A DNA stretch of 44,009 bases from an uncultured Porphyromonadaceae bacterium. Its GTDB lineage: Bacteria > Bacteroidota > Bacteroidia > Bacteroidales > Muribaculaceae. Where the stretch lies: contig CAMNRO010000022.1 of the NCBI GenBank assembly GCA_946553045.1, forward strand, positions 1 through 44,009, given 5' to 3'. Below the pieces are notes generated by a model. It had not been told where the DNA came from. It made no database searches and saw only the letters and a program-made list of their open reading frames with translations. Shown here one piece after another: positions 43,586 through 44,009 of the stretch (position 1 is the first letter of the stretch; every line of letters begins with the position of its first letter). Position numbers and translations under genes: made by a program.

Positions 43586-43593
43586 CAAAGATA
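43586..43593 (-). promoter_or_regulatory. -7 element (TATCTTTG) for tcdA
   Basis: TAnnTTTG match on the minus strand 32 bases before the tcdA ATG; -33 box not evident. The rest of the 170-bp AT-rich gap between tcdA and the next gene shows no other clear signal. Confidence 0.4.
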
Positions 43594-43723
43594 ATAATTT
43601 TCCTCCAAAAACCGTCATTTACGCTTGATTTCGATTTTTAAGTAAATAACATTTGCGCACCAATATAAAATCATACTATTTAGCCAATAATCCTTTATAT
43701 ATTAATCAATAAATCAACCAATC

Positions 43724-43999
43724 ATGCACAAACTTTTTGTCCGATTTCTGGTCGTGGCAGCATTGCTTGCCACAGCCGGGAATCTGCATGCGCGTGAAAA
43801 CACCGTCGAGACGGCCGAAAAGCCCCGCGCCGGTGTAATCCGCGTAAAACTACAAGCAGAAGCTGCGCGTATGGTCGGAAAAGCGCCCAGAATGAAAGCA
43901 AAGGGCGCAATCGACGCTGGTACAGCGCCTCTGACCAAAGCGGCCCAGCAAGTCAAGAGACTGTCTAACAAGTTTGGGCAGTCTCTTTTTATAGTCTAA
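43724..43999 (+). pseudogene. N-terminal fragment of a secreted protein, probably S8-type peptidase
   Basis: The frame starts with a signal peptide (MHKLFVRFLVVAALLATAGNLHA) and continues with RAGVIRVKLQAEAARMVGKAPRMKAKGA, then APLTKAAQQVK, which resembles the propeptide start of large Bacteroidales S8 (subtilisin-like) peptidases, although this is from memory. After Val-Lys (about residue 78) the frame runs through a hairpin with a T-run and stops. A coding region crossing a terminator-like hairpin suggests the gene is interrupted at about 43956. Alternatives: a genuine short exported peptide of 91 residues. Confidence 0.5.
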
Positions 44000-44009
44000 A
44001 CTGGCTAAA
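43955..44009 (+). mobile_element. possible insertion-sequence end, cut by the window edge
   Basis: AAGAGACTG at 43955-43963 and CAGTCTCTT at 43979-43987 form a 9-bp stem followed by TTT; the sequence then continues with TATAGTCTAAACTGGC to the edge. GACTGTCTAA-like ends with an inner terminator hairpin are typical of several insertion sequences, and an interrupted gene precedes it. Only about 50 bp are visible, so a plain transcription terminator cannot be excluded. Confidence 0.35.

Noticed and set aside
1..44009. tRNA, rRNA or tmRNA genes
   Set aside because: No gap is long or structured enough in the right way; I recognised no acceptor-stem or T-loop pattern.

Overview
The window comes from a gut-type member of the Bacteroidales (Bacteroidota). 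The evidence is a complete SusC/SusD polysaccharide utilisation locus (PUL) with a hybrid two-component sensor, many secreted lipoproteins, Bacteroidota-restricted families (DUF2851, DUF3256, a lipoprotein TPR-HTH regulator), promoters of the TTTG / TAnnTTTG type, and no consistent Shine-Dalgarno sequences. GC-rich coding sequence and the repertoire would suit Muribaculaceae or a relative, but that family assignment is inference.

Layout. 1-5.75 kb (+): a secreted GH31 alpha-glycosidase, then riboflavin synthase, a DUF2851 protein, thymidylate synthase and dihydrofolate reductase (flavin and one-carbon metabolism; thyA and folA overlap by 4 bp). 5.9-11.9 kb: a membrane-anchored TPR-HTH regulator (-) divergent from two secreted proteins (+), one a predicted seven-repeat RCC1 propeller fused to two LRR-like modules; a perfect 11-bp tandem repeat lies between them. 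11.9-14.1 kb (-): MATE exporter and a TPR membrane protein. 14.3-20.3 kb (+): cytidine deaminase, then tyrS, DUF2007, a DEAD-box RNA helicase, DUF3256, xseA and xseB, tightly packed. 20.4-33.0 kb (-): a six-gene PUL reading from right to left: clan GH-A glycosidase, SusC, SusD, surface glycan-binding lipoprotein, GH53 endo-galactanase, GH2 beta-galactosidase. Its hybrid two-component sensor lies divergently at 33.2-37.05 kb (+). GH53 plus GH2 points to beta-1,4-galactan (pectic galactan or type I arabinogalactan): surface binding and endo-cleavage, import by SusCD, then removal of galactose. 37-40.2 kb (-): DUF2339 membrane protein, OmpH/Skp-like lipoprotein and a 56-residue membrane protein. 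40.4-43.6 kb: pepD and a secreted N-acetylmuramidase (+), tcdA (-). At the right edge a secreted protein resembling the start of an S8 peptidase is cut off inside a hairpin that may be an insertion-sequence end.

The most striking unexplained structure is a family of short degenerate tandem arrays with a fixed period of 7 or 8 bp in many intergenic gaps (about 2.43, 4.40, 5.74, 13.28, 14.82, 20.31, 24.01, 30.44, 42.64 kb). The word differs between arrays but phase is usually held, arrays often switch to the reverse-complement word half-way, and the first or last word often supplies the stop codon of the neighbouring gene. A second regulatory signal is a set of CGGACA half-sites in the gap between the PUL and its sensor gene. 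No tRNA, rRNA, CRISPR array or prophage was recognised. No gene-free stretch exceeds 300 bp.
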